Shown here in pieces: positions 5,329 to 7,490 of a stretch of DNA of 7,490 bases (its first letter is position 1; each line of letters begins with the position of its first letter). This DNA comes from Alphaproteobacteria bacterium. Lineage in GTDB: Bacteria; Pseudomonadota; Alphaproteobacteria; Micropepsales; Micropepsaceae. The notes under the pieces are model-generated. The model did no database searches. It saw only the letters and a program-made list of their open reading frames with translations, and was not told the origin of the DNA. The position numbers were made by a program, and so were the translations under genes. Location: NCBI GenBank assembly GCA_015654715.1, contig JAATGK010000329.1, forward strand, positions 1 to 7,490, written 5' to 3'.

Positions 5329-7490
5329 TCACCAGCCGAAGCGGAAGCCCGCGGTAAACGAGTGGCTGGAGCCCTTGCTCGCCAGATCACCATCATAATG
5401 CACATAAGCAGAGGCGTCTGGGAAGATCGTGGCCGACAATCCAGCCCCGATGGCCGCACCGTCGCCGGGTAGCTGCGCTCCTTCGACCGTGAAGTTCGTT
5501 CCGGCAGTTCCAGCGAAGGACTGGGTTATCCAATGCGTGGTCGTGAACTCGTGTGCCCAACCCAGTTTGAAATCGCCTTTGAGCATCGCATTGCCTAGTG
5601 GGATGTCGACCGTCAACCGGCTCCCCAGGATGCTCTGCACACCGGTGGTCGAGTCGCCGGGCGCCTTCAGATTGATCGCGCCCGCGCCACTTTCGGTGAA
5701 GCCGCTTTCGTTCACGGCACCGATATTCACGCCGGCAAACGGCGCGAGAGTAACGCTTGCGCGCATCGGGAATGCATAACCGGCTTCGAAAGCAGCAAGG
5801 AACTGACTGTCCGAAACCTGCGCGGACGCCTGCGCCAGGAGCCCCGGCAGTGATACGTCGCGCGAGGTCGTGCCGCTACCGAATGAACCGCCGATCAGTC
5901 CGTCGAGATAAACCGGCCCATCTAGATAATCGCCCGTTAGCGCGATTTGCTTGTAGTCGATGCTGGCATGACCAGTCCTATCGCCAAGGCTGAAGCTACT
6001 AAAGCCGTAACCAAAGGCCGCGCCGATCCGCAGCAACGGGTTTAGCCGATAGTCGATACCGCCCGTCACGCCCGTGATATCCTGCTTGAAGCTGTGAGTA
6101 TTGCTGTCGCCATCGAGGTCGCTTTTGCCTGTATAGGCCGAGCCCCAAATGCTCCAGATGTCGTACGTGCTACGCGTCAGCAGGCTGTGTTGCTGGAATT
6201 GGCTGATGAACTGCCGTCCCGCCAGCAATGCCGAGGTCGCCAGATCCGCATTATTCTCGCCCGCCGATCTGTCGAGCGCGGATTTGAGATCTGCCGCTTC
6301 GGTGAACTGATCCAGGCCCAGAAGCGCCGGTGCGAACGCGTTGGGATCGGCCACGTTGCCGGCATCGATGGCCACCGCAACGGCATGTTCGTTCGCCGTC
6401 TCGTTAATCACGGGCGGAGATGTGCCGCCCCCCCCGCCGACGTTCTGTTGCGTCAGCGTGACGTAAGCATCGTTGGCGTCGTAGCTGAGGCTCGGCGTCA
6501 ACAACAGCGTGCCAGCGGTGACACTGGCAAAGCTCCCGCTTACACCGCCCGCGGCTTTGATGATGGTGTATTTCGTACTCGCCGTAACGAAGGTTCCTGT
6601 GGGAAGGACCGTTACGCTACCGGCAAGGCTGGCCGTTCCACTTGTCTGAAGTTCGGAACCTGCACCGCTGGCATCCAGCGCGACTTGCAGTACGCCCGAC
6701 GACGTCTGCGTGAAATTCCCCGTAACCTTCAGAGGCGCTGCGAGCGTACCCGGCTGCAGCGTGCCATTGTTGACGACGTTCGCGGCAGTCCAGCTTCCAC
6801 TCGTGGTCCAGTTGGCGCCGTTGGCGATGGTGACCGCGCTGCCCGCGCCAAAATTGGTGATGGTATTGGCCATCGTGCCGGTGCCGGTGAGATTGATCAC
6901 CCCCGCGCCGCCACCGCCGTCGATCGCACCGTTCAGGACGGAGCCGGTACCGATGGTGAGCGTATTGACGCCGGCATCGAACTGCACCGCGACGCCGCCA
7001 GAGCCGGTGATCGTGCCGTTGTTGGTCACGCTCGCGCCAGTGCCGGTGAAAACGAGACCGGTCACGCCGCTGATGGTGCCGGAGGTATCGTTGGTCAGCA
7101 CCCCATTGCTGCCGACCGAAGCGCCAGCCATGGCGTCGTCGAGGATCGTGCCAGCATTGGTGACCGTGCCGCCCGCGCCGACTACCACGCCGTATTGGCC
7201 GCCCTTGATATAGCCGCCGGTATTGTTCACGAGCGTACCGGTGCCGGTGAGGTCCACGCCGACGCTTGTGCCGGTGATCGTGCCGGTGTTGGTGACGATG
7301 CCGGTGAAGCCGCTCACCCCGTAGACGCCGTTCGCCCCAGAGATCGTGCCACTGTTGGAGAGGCTGCCGGTACCGGTCAGGGTCATCATACTGAGGATCG
7401 TGCCAGCATTGGCGACCGTGCCAGCATTCGTAACCGCAGCGATCGTCCAGCTTCCACTCGTGGTCCAGTTGGCGCCGCTTGCGACGGTGA
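5329..7490 (-). CDS. Autotransporter (type Va) with repetitive passenger; N-terminus outside window
   Basis: Surface or secreted protein exported through its own C-terminal barrel. The frame stays open from the ATG at 7389 to the window end, so the signal peptide and more of the passenger lie beyond; the ATG at 7389 is internal. About 719 residues are visible. The passenger is rich in Gly, Thr, Asn and Ser with recurring N-x-GTI-x-G and LTGTGT units, typical of a beta-helix. From about 6780 to 6440 a conserved pre-barrel segment appears (NNGTLQPG, LKVTGNFTQTSSGVLQVALD, YTIIKAAGGVSGSFASV, LSYDANDAYVTLTQ). A Gly5 hinge follows (near 6426-6440), then a helical linker, and from about 6165 the barrel (STYDIWSIWGSAYTG onward), ending GFRFGW with the terminal aromatic residue expected for BAM recognition. 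No Cys is seen, as usual for the family. The role (adhesin, other) cannot be told. Confidence 0.93.
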   Translation of the reverse strand, partial: TVASGANWTTSGSWTIAAVTNAGTVANAGTILSMMTLTGTGSLSNSGTISGANGVYGVSGFTGIVTNTGTITGTSVGVDLTGTGTLVNNTGGYIKGGQYGVVVGAGGTVTNAGTILDDAMAGASVGSNGVLTNDTSGTISGVTGLVFTGTGASVTNNGTITGSGGVAVQFDAGVNTLTIGTGSVLNGAIDGGGGAGVINLTGTGTMANTITNFGAGSAVTIANGANWTTSGSWTAANVVNNGTLQPGTLAAPLKVTGNFTQTSSGVLQVALDASGAGSELQTSGTASLAGSVTVLPTGTFVTASTKYTIIKAAGGVSGSFASVTAGTLLLTPSLSYDANDAYVTLTQQNVGGGGGTSPPVINETANEHAVAVAIDAGNVADPNAFAPALLGLDQFTEAADLKSALDRSAGENNADLATSALLAGRQFISQFQQHSLLTRSTYDIWSIWGSAYTGKSDLDGDSNTHSFKQDITGVTGGIDYRLNPLLRIGAAFGYGFSSFSLGDRTGHASIDYKQIALTGDYLDGPVYLDGLIGGSFGSGTTSRDVSLPGLLAQASAQVSDSQFLAAFEAGYAFPMRASVTLAPFAGVNIGAVNESGFTESGAGAINLKAPGDSTTGVQSILGSRLTVDIPLGNAMLKGDFKLGWAHEFTTTHWITQSFAGTAGTNFTVEGAQLPGDGAAIGAGLSATIFPDASAYVHYDGDLASKGSSHSFTAGFRFGW
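6428..6435 (-). repeat. Eight-G mononucleotide tract in the autotransporter hinge
   Basis: Eight C's on the plus strand are eight G's on the coding strand, within the Gly5 hinge just before TSPPVINE. The tract lies between the passenger and pre-barrel segment on one side and the barrel on the other. A change of one base would remove the barrel from the reading frame. Confidence 0.85.
6788..6820. repeat. Copy 1 of a 33-bp exact direct repeat in the autotransporter passenger
   Basis: Identical base for base to 7445-7477. It encodes the sequence around GANWTTSGSW on the minus strand. The copies are 657 bases apart, exactly 219 codons, so both are in the same frame. Confidence 0.9.
7141..7170. 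repeat. Copy 1 of a 30-bp near-exact repeat in the passenger
   Basis: Matches 7393-7422 with one mismatch (T against C at the 21st base). It encodes a G-T-V-x-N-A-G-T-I-L unit. The copies are 252 bases (84 codons) apart. Confidence 0.85.
7393..7422. repeat. Copy 2 of the 30-bp near-exact repeat in the passenger
   Basis: Pairs with 7141-7170. On the minus strand it reads G-T-V-A-N-A-G-T-I-L, and the copy at 7141-7170 reads G-T-V-T-N-A-G-T-I-L. It is one of several N-A/T-G-T-I units in the beta-helix. Confidence 0.85.
7445..7477. repeat. Copy 2 of the 33-bp direct repeat in the autotransporter passenger
   Basis: Matches 6788-6820 exactly; the flanks remain similar but diverged. It encodes another GANWTTSGSWT unit and lies close to the window edge, so further copies upstream in the gene are possible. 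Confidence 0.9.

Noticed and set aside
6710..7213. Plus-strand open frame rich in Pro, Val and Thr opposite the autotransporter passenger
   Set aside because: It is the antisense image of repetitive Gly/Thr codons; the periodicity comes from the passenger repeats and there is no sign of a real gene.
1..7490. CRISPR arrays, tRNA or rRNA genes, insertion sequences
   Set aside because: No regularly spaced palindromic repeats, tRNA-like folds, transposase motifs or terminal inverted repeats were seen on either strand; the only clear repeats belong to the autotransporter passenger.

Overview
The window looks like a stretch of a fairly GC-rich Gram-negative chromosome. It encodes the end of a TonB-dependent outer-membrane receptor and a type V autotransporter, so an outer membrane is certain. 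The pairing of a TPR-sulfotransferase with a TPR-glycosyltransferase is a style common in Alphaproteobacteria, but that assignment is an inference and no genus is offered.

There are two converging gene blocks. On the plus strand, positions 1-677 hold the C-terminal end of a siderophore-type TonB receptor. It is followed after 48 bases by a PepSY-associated membrane protein (726-1917), split by a single extra G in a six-G run near 1235-1240. Together they form a familiar iron pair: the receptor imports a ferric siderophore, and the PepSY membrane protein probably helps release or reduce the iron. About 130 bases of non-coding sequence (1918-2046) separate this block from the opposing one.

The minus-strand block reads from right to left. 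First comes a large autotransporter (5329 to beyond the window end at 7490) with a Gly/Thr/Asn-rich repetitive passenger, a conserved pre-barrel segment, a glycine hinge and a complete C-terminal beta-barrel. An 83-base gap containing a good extended -10 promoter follows. Next is a TPR-sulfotransferase with an N-terminal SEC-C-like Cys cluster (3419-5245). Its stop codon overlaps by 8 bases the start of a TPR protein with a GT9/heptosyltransferase-like domain (2047-3426). The last two are almost certainly translated from one message.

The most interesting hypothesis is that the sulfotransferase and glycosyltransferase decorate a surface molecule, possibly the neighbouring autotransporter passenger. 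Gene order alone suggests this; nothing in the sequence proves it. Other points worth a second look are the G-tract frameshift in the PepSY gene, an eight-G tract at the autotransporter hinge, and near-identical in-frame DNA repeats in the passenger.
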